Source: Candidatus Micrarchaeota archaeon CG08_land_8_20_14_0_20_59_11
Lineage (GTDB): Archaea > Micrarchaeota > Micrarchaeia > Norongarragalinales > Norongarragalinaceae
Length of the DNA stretch: 7,799 bases
Direction of reading: 5' to 3'
Assembly: GCA_002763345.1 (NCBI GenBank)
Contig: PEXZ01000077.1
Coordinates: 1 to 7,799 of the forward strand
Each line of letters opens with the position of its first letter. Positions within the stretch are counted from its first letter, which is position 1. A program made the translations under genes and the position numbers. This document shows, in pieces, positions 1 through 5,823 of this stretch. The notes beneath the pieces are model-generated. The model was not told the DNA's origin. It made no database searches and was given only the letters and a program-made list of their open reading frames with translations.

Positions 1-1498
1 TGAAATCGATGAACTGGAACGCGCTGAGAGGGTCGATGTACAACTCGGCGACTCGCTTGCCTACGGGAGTCGCGACGAGTGAATCGCCGCGCTGGCGCAC
101 GAAATCCAGTTCCTTGAGCAACTCGACGACGCGCTCGACGTTGCCGCATAACGAGGAGATGTCGCCGTACTGGTGCGCGTAGAAGGTGCGCTCGAAGAAG
201 CCGAAGAGGGAGCGAAAGTCGTTGCAGTCCGAGGACGAGATTAAGCCGAGGCAGTGCGAGCGCAGCACGGGCTCCGAGGAAAGCTTCGAGTAGATGTCCT
301 CGGGTTTCCCGAATACGTATCGGTCAATCACTTCCTCCCTGTCCTTCGGCGCGCAACACAATATGCCGACTCCCTTGTCGTCGTATCTCGGGCGGCCCGC
401 ACGCCCAGTAATCTGCGCCACCTCGAGCGCGGGAATAAATTCCGAGAACGCGCCGTTGAATCTCTTTAAATCGCGCACGATTACCCACGACGCGGGGTAG
501 TCGATTCCCATCGCGAGCGTCGTGGTGCAAACGATTGCCTTGACGCACCGCTCCTTCTTGAATCCCTTCTCGATTAACTCGCGCTGCCGCGTGCATATCC
601 CCGCATGATGGAAGGCGACGCCGTCCTTCAGGCAGTCGGAGAGCGCGCGGCACTGCGACGTGGGCTGCCCCAGCGCTTTGAGGGCGCGCTCGGCAAGTTC
701 GGCGCATTCCCACTTCTCCTCCGCGCTCAAAAACCCTCGCGTCGTCTTCCGCAACTCGTCCGCGAGCGCCTCCGCGTTCCTGCGCGTGTAAACGAAAACC
801 AGCGCCTGCGCGCCCTGTTTTTCCGACAATGCAAGCCGCACCAAATCGTGCTCGTCTTCCGCCTCGATTTTTCCACTATCAAAATACACGTGCTTCCCGT
901 CGCACACGCCGAGCTTCAGCGGCGTAGGGCGATAAGTGCTGAAGATGAGCCTGGCGTCAAGCCATTTCGCGAGTTCAAACGCGTTCGGAATCGTCGCGCT
1001 GAGGCAGAGCAGGTTGCAGCCCAAGCCGAGGAGTTTCGTGATTACTATCTCCAGCGTCGCGCCGCGGGACTCGTCGTTAAGCACATGCACCTCATCCACA
1101 ACAGCCAAGCCGACGTCCTTAATCCACGGCGCGCCGTGCCTGAGCAGAGAATCCATTTTCTCGCTGGTGACGACGACGACGTCGTAGGCGGCCAACTGCT
1201 CGGACGAAGAATCCAAATCGCCCGTGCTGATGCCGACGCTGAAGCCGAAGGGTTCGAGCGCCTGCTTGAACTCCGCATGTTTTTCCGACGCCAGCGCGCG
1301 CAGGGGAACGACGTAGACCGCTTTCTTCTTCATGCGCGGCGTGAGAATCGACAGGAGTGCAAGCAGGGTTTTTCCGGAAGCGGTCGGCGCGCTTACGACG
1401 ATGCGCTCTTCCGAAAGCAGCCCTTCGGCCACCGCCTGTTCCTGAAGCGGATTAAGCGAATCGTAGCCGAGCTTCTGCAGCTGCTCCCGGAGCTCCAT
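1..1498 (-). CDS. Ski2/Hel308-like superfamily 2 DEAD/DEAH-box helicase, C-terminus cut by left edge
   Basis: ATP-dependent nucleic-acid helicase, probably acting in replication-fork repair or RNA unwinding. I translated the minus strand from ATG at 1498; 499 residues are visible with no stop, and the gene leaves the window on the left. Motifs in order: Q-motif region LNPLQEQ (15-21), Walker A APTASGKT (37-44), motif Ia VVPLRALASEK (63-73), DEVH box (135-138), SAT (167-169), a second RecA domain beginning near ALVFVYTRR (232-240), TTTLAMGIDYP (325-335) and motif VI QITGRAGRPR (362-371). The order and wording fit Ski2-type helicases; LRALASEK and the GRAGRPRYD form resemble archaeal Hel308, and a winged-helix part would follow. 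The start lies directly before the Q-motif, so there is no N-terminal extension. No Shine-Dalgarno precedes the ATG; an A/T box 29 bases upstream suggests a leaderless mRNA. Hel308 rather than another Ski2-like helicase is likely but not proven. Confidence 0.93.
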   Translation of the reverse strand, partial: MELREQLQKLGYDSLNPLQEQAVAEGLLSEERIVVSAPTASGKTLLALLSILTPRMKKKAVYVVPLRALASEKHAEFKQALEPFGFSVGISTGDLDSSSEQLAAYDVVVVTSEKMDSLLRHGAPWIKDVGLAVVDEVHVLNDESRGATLEIVITKLLGLGCNLLCLSATIPNAFELAKWLDARLIFSTYRPTPLKLGVCDGKHVYFDSGKIEAEDEHDLVRLALSEKQGAQALVFVYTRRNAEALADELRKTTRGFLSAEEKWECAELAERALKALGQPTSQCRALSDCLKDGVAFHHAGICTRQRELIEKGFKKERCVKAIVCTTTLAMGIDYPASWVIVRDLKRFNGAFSEFIPALEVAQITGRAGRPRYDDKGVGILCCAPKDREEVIDRYVFGKPEDIYSKLSSEPVLRSHCLGLISSSDCNDFRSLFGFFERTFYAHQYGDISSLCGNVERVVELLKELDFVRQRGDSLVATPVGKRVAELYIDPLSAFQFIDF

Positions 1499-1520
1499 GT
1501 ATGTTTTTCGCCGACGCGCG

Positions 1521-1527
1521 TTAAAAA
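1521..1527 (-). promoter_or_regulatory. TATA-like box A of the helicase gene
   Basis: On the minus strand this reads TTTTTAA. Its first base is 29 bases upstream of the A of the helicase ATG (1498), the usual distance from an archaeal box A to the transcription start. Transcription would therefore begin at or within a few bases of the ATG. The absence of a Shine-Dalgarno sequence between box and ATG agrees with leaderless translation. Inferred from spacing and composition only. Confidence 0.5.
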
Positions 1528-1535
1528 GCAGGCGA

Positions 1536-1553
1536 GGCGTGGCTTCCACTGCC
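1536..1553. promoter_or_regulatory. Candidate operator: imperfect palindrome between divergent promoters
   Basis: The element contains perfect arms GTGG (1539-1542) and CCAC (1546-1549) around a CTT spacer. It lies between the minus-strand box A of the helicase and the plus-strand box A of the tpiA operon. Positions 1538-1553, read on the minus strand, are GGCAGTGGAAGCCACG and match 15 of 16 bases of 6466-6481, which sits in the same place in the other divergent promoter region of this window. A regulator bound here could act on both directions. The protein is unknown, and the palindrome alone would be weak evidence; the recurrence is the stronger argument. Confidence 0.5.
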
Positions 1554-1563
1554 TTTAAAAAAA
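1554..1563 (+). promoter_or_regulatory. TATA-like box A of the tpiA operon
   Basis: TTTAAAAAAA begins 41 bases before the GTG start of triosephosphate isomerase. Assuming a start site 25-30 bases downstream of the box, transcription would begin near 1583, leaving a leader of about 12 bases that contains little more than the G-rich ribosome binding site. No second promoter was recognised inside the five-gene run that follows, so this is the likely main promoter of the operon. Confidence 0.5.
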
Positions 1564-1583
1564 GCGCGGGGGAAAGTAATGAA

Positions 1584-1588
1584 GGGGG
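1584..1588 (+). promoter_or_regulatory. G-rich ribosome binding site setting the GTG start of tpiA
   Basis: GGGGG followed by ATTTGC places a purine run six bases before GTG 1595. An ATG at 1579 is in another frame and opens only a nine-codon reading frame. The GTG gives IVLNFKAY directly after the start methionine, which is where archaeal triosephosphate isomerases begin. The same GGGGATTT wording precedes the restriction-modification gene at 6524. Confidence 0.5.
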
Positions 1589-1594
1589 ATTTGC

Positions 1595-2251
1595 GTGATA
1601 GTCCTTAACTTTAAAGCATATGCCGAAAGCGGGGGCGAGCACGCGCTCCTTCTTGCGCGCATCGCGAGGGAAAGCGCCTCGCTCTGGAACAAGCCAGTGT
1701 TCGTCTGTCCGTCGGCGCTCGACGTGCAACGCGTCTGCCACGAGCTTCCGCAATTCGACAATTTCCGCGTTCTTGCCCAGCACTGCGACGCCAACGACGA
1801 GGGCGCGCACACGGGCAGCATTCCGGCGCAGGCAGTCAAAAAAGCGGGCGCGTACGGGACGCTCGTCAATCATTCGGAAAAGAAACTGAAGCAACTCGAG
1901 GGGCACGTCATCGCGGCGAAGAAAGCGGACCTGTACGTCATCGTGTGCGCTACGACTGCGAAGGAATGCGGCCGCGCCGCAAAGATGAAGCCCGACGCCG
2001 TTGCTTTCGAGCCGCCGGACCTGATAGGAAGCGGAATTTCCGTTACGACGAGGCCGGAAGCCGCGAAGAAATGCATTTCCGCCATACGGAAGACGAAGGG
2101 CGTTCTCGCCTTGGTGGGCGCGGGGGTAAGCAATGCCGAGGACGTGGCGATTGCTAAAAGGTTGGGGGCGGACGGCGTTCTTCTGGCGTCGGCGTACGTC
2201 AAGGCGCACGACCACAAGGCGTTTCTGAACAAATTGTTGGAGGCCGACTGA
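1595..2251 (+). CDS. tpiA: Triosephosphate isomerase, archaeal type
   Basis: Interconverts dihydroxyacetone phosphate and glyceraldehyde 3-phosphate in glycolysis and gluconeogenesis; cytosolic. The 218-residue protein has the short length usual for archaeal enzymes (bacterial ones are near 250). Visible active-site residues are N5 and K7 in LNFKAY, the electrophilic H93 in VNHSE, and the catalytic base E139 in AFEPPDLIGSG. Phosphate-binding glycine loops follow at LVGAGVS (about 172-178) and GADGVLLASAY (about 192-202). EPPDLIGSG is the archaeal form of the bacterial YEPVWAIGTG loop. GTG is the start, supported by a G-rich ribosome binding site and by the family N-terminus. It is the first gene of the plus-strand run and ends one base before the ornithine carbamoyltransferase ATG. 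No missing residue or frame break was seen. Confidence 0.96.
   Translation: MIVLNFKAYAESGGEHALLLARIARESASLWNKPVFVCPSALDVQRVCHELPQFDNFRVLAQHCDANDEGAHTGSIPAQAVKKAGAYGTLVNHSEKKLKQLEGHVIAAKKADLYVIVCATTAKECGRAAKMKPDAVAFEPPDLIGSGISVTTRPEAAKKCISAIRKTKGVLALVGAGVSNAEDVAIAKRLGADGVLLASAYVKAHDHKAFLNKLLEAD
2239..2243 (+). promoter_or_regulatory. Shine-Dalgarno GGAGG for argF
   Basis: GGAGG lies within the last codons of tpiA, nine bases before ATG 2253. It is the best match to the archaeal anti-Shine-Dalgarno sequence in the operon and supports this ATG as the ornithine carbamoyltransferase start. Confidence 0.6.
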
Positions 2252-2252
2252 A

Positions 2253-3167
2253 ATGGTAAAGCATCTGCTGGGTTTGATGGGGGTTCCCGCAACCGAAATG
2301 GAGCACTACATAGAACTCGCGCGGAACATAAAGTCGAAGAAGGTGAAGCCGATACTCGGCCAAAAGACGCTCGCGATGCTGTTCGAGAAGAGCTCGACGC
2401 GAACGCGCGTCTCCTTCGAGACGGGCATGACGCAGCTCGGCGGGCACGCGATTTTTCTGGACATCAAGACGAGCCAGCTGGGACGCGGCGAAACAATCGC
2501 GGACACGGCGCGGACGCTCAGTAGGTACGTCGACGGAGTAATGGTGCGCCTGTACAAACACTCAGATGCCGAAGAACTTGCCAAGCACAGCACGGTTCCT
2601 ATCATCAACGGATTAACCGACTTCGAGCACCCCTGCCAGACGCTCGGCGACATGCTCACGGTAGTTGAGCACAAGGGCAAAATCAACGGCTTGAAGGTGG
2701 CGTTCGTCGGCGACTGTGCGTTCAACATGAGCAATTCGACGATTCTCGGGTTCGGCACGCTCGGCGCGGACGTGACGGTGGTTTGCCCCGACAAGGATGA
2801 ATATAAGCCGAAGGCGGAATTCCTCGCGAAAGCGCGCAAACAGGTGAAGGGGAAAATAAGCGTCGTGCACGACCCCGTCGAGGGCGTGAAGGGCGCGGAC
2901 GTGATTCACACCGACGTGTGGGCGAGCATGGGGCAGGAGTCGGAGAAGGAGAAGCGCCTGAACGACTTGCGTCCTTTCCAGCTGAACGCGGACTTGCTGA
3001 AAAACGCGAAGCCCGACCACATCGTCATGCACTGCCTGCCCGCGCACCGCGGCGAGGAAATCACGAACGACGTCATCGACGGAAAGCACTCGATTGTCTG
3101 GGACCAGGCGGAGAACAGGCTGCACATCCAGAAGGCGATAATGGCGTCGCTCATGGGCGGGTATTGA
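2253..3167 (+). CDS. argF: Ornithine carbamoyltransferase
   Basis: Transfers the carbamoyl group of carbamoyl phosphate to ornithine, giving citrulline; it serves arginine synthesis, or runs in reverse in arginine breakdown. The 304 residues are full length for the family. Carbamoyl-phosphate site: SSTRTR (47-52) and HPCQ (126-129). Ornithine site: DVWASMGQE (221-229) and HCLPAHR (260-266) with the catalytic cysteine C261. The domain junction carries FVGDCAFNMSNS (151-162), where many relatives have GDGNNVANS; the two asparagines at 158 and 161 are kept. The SMG motif separates it from aspartate carbamoyltransferase. GGAGG precedes ATG by nine bases. Its neighbour encodes an agmatinase-family ureohydrolase. 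Whether it is biosynthetic or catabolic cannot be told here, since no argG, argH, arginine deiminase or carbamate kinase gene lies in the window. Confidence 0.96.
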   Translation: MVKHLLGLMGVPATEMEHYIELARNIKSKKVKPILGQKTLAMLFEKSSTRTRVSFETGMTQLGGHAIFLDIKTSQLGRGETIADTARTLSRYVDGVMVRLYKHSDAEELAKHSTVPIINGLTDFEHPCQTLGDMLTVVEHKGKINGLKVAFVGDCAFNMSNSTILGFGTLGADVTVVCPDKDEYKPKAEFLAKARKQVKGKISVVHDPVEGVKGADVIHTDVWASMGQESEKEKRLNDLRPFQLNADLLKNAKPDHIVMHCLPAHRGEEITNDVIDGKHSIVWDQAENRLHIQKAIMASLMGGY

Positions 3168-3168
3168 C

Positions 3169-3972
3169 TTGAAGATGCTGCATGCGCTCCCGCCGTACGA
3201 CTTCGCAGGGCAGGAGAACGATTTCGCGAAGGCGCGCTTCGTAGTGATTCCCGTGCCCTACGACTCGACGTGCTCCTTCAACGCCGGAACGCGCGACGCG
3301 CCGCATCTGATGATAGCGGCGTCGCGGTTCATGGAGGAAAAGAAATGCGGCGGGATATTCACGACGGAAGAGCTCGAGCCCTGTAGGGCGGACGCGAGGG
3401 AAACGATGCGTAGGATAGCGCAAGTCGTGGGCGACGCCATAGACGCTAAAAAGACGCCCGTGCTGCTTGGGGGGGAGCACACCATTGCTTACGGCGCGCT
3501 GTCGGCTTACAGGCAACGCGACTTCTCCGTCCTTGCGCTCGACGCGCACCTCGACTTCCGCGACGAGTTCGAGGGCAGCCCGCTTTCGCACGCGTGCACG
3601 TTGCGTCGGTTGCACGAAATCGCGCCAGTCACAGTTGTGGGATGTCGCTCGTGGGGGGCGGAGGAGATGAAGGACGCGAAAAAGGCGGGCGTCCGCGTCT
3701 TCGGCCCGCGCTTCAACGCGCGCGAGGTGGCGAAGGGGCTGCGGAAAAACGTCTACGTCTCGATTGATTTCGACGCGCTGGAGGAGGGGTTCCCGACGGG
3801 CATGCCCGAGCCGAACGGGATGCGCTACGAAGACGCGCTCGCGCTATTGCAAACCGTTTTAAAAACGCGCCGCTTAATCGGATTGGACGCGACGGAACTG
3901 CTTGCCGCAAACGCGCGGGACGCCTACGCGGCAGCCAAGCTCGTCTACGAAATTTTGTGCATGGGGGGGTGA
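3169..3972 (+). CDS. speB: Agmatinase-family ureohydrolase
   Basis: Manganese-dependent hydrolase of the arginase/agmatinase fold, releasing urea from a guanidino substrate; agmatine or N1-aminopropylagmatine is the likely substrate in an archaeon. The protein has 267 residues. Metal-binding motifs are complete: GGEHT (101-105, H104), DAHLD (125-129, D125, H127, D129) and SIDFD (198-202, D200, D202). LDATE (239-243) matches the late D-x-x-E motif. VPYDSTCSFNAGTRDAP (29-45) resembles archaeal agmatinases more than arginases. Oddity: after SIDFDAL the usual DP is EE, and the loop to MPEPNG looks about two residues shorter than normal. TTG at 3169 follows GGGCGGG by seven bases; ATG at 3175 would drop two residues and is the alternative. 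The gene carries two runs of seven G (3469-3475 and 3963-3969). Family is firm, exact substrate is not. Confidence 0.88.
   Translation: MKMLHALPPYDFAGQENDFAKARFVVIPVPYDSTCSFNAGTRDAPHLMIAASRFMEEKKCGGIFTTEELEPCRADARETMRRIAQVVGDAIDAKKTPVLLGGEHTIAYGALSAYRQRDFSVLALDAHLDFRDEFEGSPLSHACTLRRLHEIAPVTVVGCRSWGAEEMKDAKKAGVRVFGPRFNAREVAKGLRKNVYVSIDFDALEEGFPTGMPEPNGMRYEDALALLQTVLKTRRLIGLDATELLAANARDAYAAAKLVYEILCMGG
3963..3969 (+). repeat. Run of seven G at the 3' end of the ureohydrolase gene
   Basis: The run encodes the last two glycines directly before the TGA stop at 3970-3972. The +1 frame is open through the run and continues into PRPP synthetase, so loss of one G, or a +1 shift, would fuse the two proteins. 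It may also serve as a G-rich signal upstream of the prs start. A second seven-G run lies at 3469-3475 inside the GGEHT codons. Confidence 0.6.
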
Positions 3973-3979
3973 AGGGGAT

Positions 3980-4942
3980 TTGGACGCTCTCAAGGACTTG
4001 CGGATTTTCCACGGAAACGCGACGCCCGAACTCGCGAAGGCGATTGCGAAGGAATTGCACACGCAGCCCGCCCAGGCGGTTACCAAGCGCTTCGCGGACG
4101 GCGAGGTGTGGGTGGATATAAACGAGAGCGTGCGCGGGAAGCACGCGTTCATCGTGCAATCGACGTGCGCACCGGTAAACGACAACCTGATGGAACTCAT
4201 GATAATCACGGACGCGCTCAAGCGCGCGACTGTCTCGCGCGTCACCGCGGTGATTCCGTACTACGGCTACGGCAGGCAGGACAAGAAGGCGAACCCGCGC
4301 GAACCCATAAGCGCGCGGCTCGTCGCGAACCTAATAGAAAAGGCGGGCGCGGACGACGTGCTTTCGGTTGATTTGCACAGCGGGCAGATACAGGGATTCT
4401 TCCAGATACCGGTTGACAACCTGACGGCGCGCCCGCTCATGGTGCAGCACGCACGGAAGCGGTTCGGGAACATGAAGGACGTAATCGTCGTTTCCCCGGA
4501 TGCGGGAGGCGCTAAGAGGGCACAGGAGTTCGCTAATGCGCTCGGCACGCCGCTGGCGATAATACACAAGTACCGCCCCGAGCCGAACAAGTCGCAGGTG
4601 ACGCAGGTCGTGGGCTACACGGCGCTCAAGACGGCGGTTCTATACGACGACATCGTGGACACCGCGGGCTCGCTCGCTAACGCCGCCGACGCGCTCGTCG
4701 CCAACGGGACGAAGGAGGTCTACGCGTACTGCACGCACGCGGTGCTTTCCGATGACGCGGTGAAGCGCATCCAAAACTCGAAGATAAAGAAGCTCATCAT
4801 CACCGACTCGATTCCGCTCGGCGCCGAGGCGGCCGCCTGCAGGAAAATCGAAGTCGTCTCGCTAGCGCCGCTGATTGCGCAGGCAATCGAACGCAACCAG
4901 AAGAACATGTCCGTGAGCGAACTCTTCAGGAACTGGTACTGA
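3980..4942 (+). CDS. prs: Ribose-phosphate pyrophosphokinase (PRPP synthetase)
   Basis: Makes 5-phosphoribosyl 1-diphosphate from ribose 5-phosphate and ATP, the precursor of nucleotides, NAD and histidine. Using TTG 3980 there are 320 residues; TTG 3998 would give 314 and start at RIFHGN, where relatives begin. The frame is open back to 3902, but that stretch reads out of frame through the ureohydrolase and is unlikely to be translated. Motifs: YYGYGRQDKK (94-103), DLHSGQIQGFF (131-141), VSPDAGG (171-177), the catalytic loop HKYRPEPN (196-203) with K197 and R199, and the PRPP-binding loop DDIVDTAGS (223-231). The C-terminal part, including YCTHAVLSDDA and SVSELF, follows the long class I form found in bacteria and eukaryotes rather than the shorter form common in archaea. 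The next gene starts on the last base of its stop codon. Confidence 0.95.
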   Translation: MDALKDLRIFHGNATPELAKAIAKELHTQPAQAVTKRFADGEVWVDINESVRGKHAFIVQSTCAPVNDNLMELMIITDALKRATVSRVTAVIPYYGYGRQDKKANPREPISARLVANLIEKAGADDVLSVDLHSGQIQGFFQIPVDNLTARPLMVQHARKRFGNMKDVIVVSPDAGGAKRAQEFANALGTPLAIIHKYRPEPNKSQVTQVVGYTALKTAVLYDDIVDTAGSLANAADALVANGTKEVYAYCTHAVLSDDAVKRIQNSKIKKLIITDSIPLGAEAAACRKIEVVSLAPLIAQAIERNQKNMSVSELFRNWY

Positions 4943-5823
4943 TGCTCGGATACGCCGCCGCGCTGTTATCGGGATTCCTGGCGAAGCTTACCGATGCGCA
5001 GGTTGACGAGCAGCTGTGGTTCGGACGGAACGCCAGCTACGCTATGGCGATTGCGTACGGCGCGCTCGGCGGCTTTCTCACGACGCTCTCGCCGCAGTTC
5101 GCGACTGTTTTCTGGGCGATACTCGTCGCGGTGCTCGTTTCGGGGAAAATCGACTCGAAGGAACATCAGCTGGCGATTGCATCCTTCATCGCCGTCGCGC
5201 TTGTGTTCGGCGGAAAAATGCCCGACGCCGCCATCTTCCTTTTTCTCGCTTCTGCTGCCGCGCTGGATGAAAAACTGAACGACTTGGCGGACTACGGCGC
5301 GTTGAAGAAGACGACGCGGACAATCGCGTGCTACCGTCTGCTCTTGGACGTCGCCGCGCTGGCAATTACCGTCATCCAGCACGACCCGGCATACATCCTC
5401 GCCGTGCTTTCCTTCGACATCGGCTACCAAGGCGGGGCGTACGCTTCCAAGAAAATCTCGAACCCGCACCCGCCAGTTCGCGGGACGCATCTCATGCTGG
5501 ATTTGCGCGGCGGCGACAGCCGAAAACTCGACTCCGAGGAGGACGTCTCATATTTCCTTGAAAGCGTCCCGGGAGTCATAGGTATGCGCAAAATCTCGCA
5601 GCCGGTTGTGAGGCGCTTCGAAAGCGGAAAGGACTACGGCGTGAGCGGCTTCGTCCTGCTGGCGGAAAGCCACGTTTCCGTGCACACGTACCCGCGCAAA
5701 CGCGCCGCGTTCATCGACGTGTTCTCATGCAAGCGGTTCGGATTCTCGGTGCCGAAAGAGATGGCGGAACGGACGTTCGGGGGGAAGGCGGAGGCGCGCA
5801 GCGAGAAGCGGCTCATCTCCTGA
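4942..5823 (+). CDS. Membrane protein fused to a SpeD-family (AdoMet decarboxylase-like) pyruvoyl enzyme
   Basis: The 293-residue protein has two parts in one unbroken frame. Residues 1 to about 172 are hydrophobic, with six or seven likely membrane segments (near 2-15, 32-50, 52-68, 76-91, 94-108, 129-147, 150-165) and acidic residues between them (D18, D22, D71, D109, D114, D117); I do not recognise this domain. Residues 180-293 are a SpeD domain: GTHLMLDL (181-188), GVSG (233-236), AESHVSVHT (241-249), DVFSC (259-263). By spacing from the Thermotoga enzyme, S243 would become the pyruvoyl group after cleavage at E242-S243, and S235, H248 and C263 match S55, H68 and C83. Four residues after the histidine, the usual glutamate is R252, within PRKR. 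The domain is therefore probably self-processing, but the substrate (AdoMet, arginine or ornithine) is uncertain. ATG overlaps the prs stop in TGATG. Confidence 0.85.
   Translation: MLGYAAALLSGFLAKLTDAQVDEQLWFGRNASYAMAIAYGALGGFLTTLSPQFATVFWAILVAVLVSGKIDSKEHQLAIASFIAVALVFGGKMPDAAIFLFLASAAALDEKLNDLADYGALKKTTRTIACYRLLLDVAALAITVIQHDPAYILAVLSFDIGYQGGAYASKKISNPHPPVRGTHLMLDLRGGDSRKLDSEEDVSYFLESVPGVIGMRKISQPVVRRFESGKDYGVSGFVLLAESHVSVHTYPRKRAAFIDVFSCKRFGFSVPKEMAERTFGGKAEARSEKRLIS

Larger units (their letters stand above)
1595..5823 (+). other. Probable five-gene operon: tpiA, argF, ureohydrolase, prs, membrane-SpeD fusion
   Basis: Five same-strand genes follow each other with junctions of +1 (2252), +1 (3168), +7 (3973-3979) and -1 (TGATG at 4940-4944), leaving no room for internal promoters outside coding sequence. 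Translational coupling is likely at the one-base junctions. Three members act on arginine, ornithine or polyamine-related substrates, and the other two belong to central carbon and nucleotide-precursor metabolism. A single transcript is inferred from spacing. Confidence 0.8.

Noticed and set aside
605..1558. 317-codon open frame on the plus strand
   Set aside because: It is antisense to the helicase, whose frame contains every superfamily 2 motif in order. The plus-strand translation is rich in arginine and has no recognisable domain.
1579..1608. Nine-codon upstream reading frame overlapping the tpiA start
   Set aside because: The ATG at 1579 would lie upstream of, or right at, the predicted transcript start near 1583 and has no ribosome binding site.
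3902..3979. N-terminal extension of PRPP synthetase from TTG 3902
   Set aside because: These 26 codons read out of frame through the conserved end of the ureohydrolase and match no PRPP synthetase N-terminus. They matter only for the frameshift idea reported separately.
4942..5470. UbiA-type prenyltransferase identity for the membrane domain
   Set aside because: Acidic residues near membrane ends recall the aspartate motifs of UbiA enzymes, but neither the NDxxDxxxD nor the DxxxD wording is present and the domain is too short.
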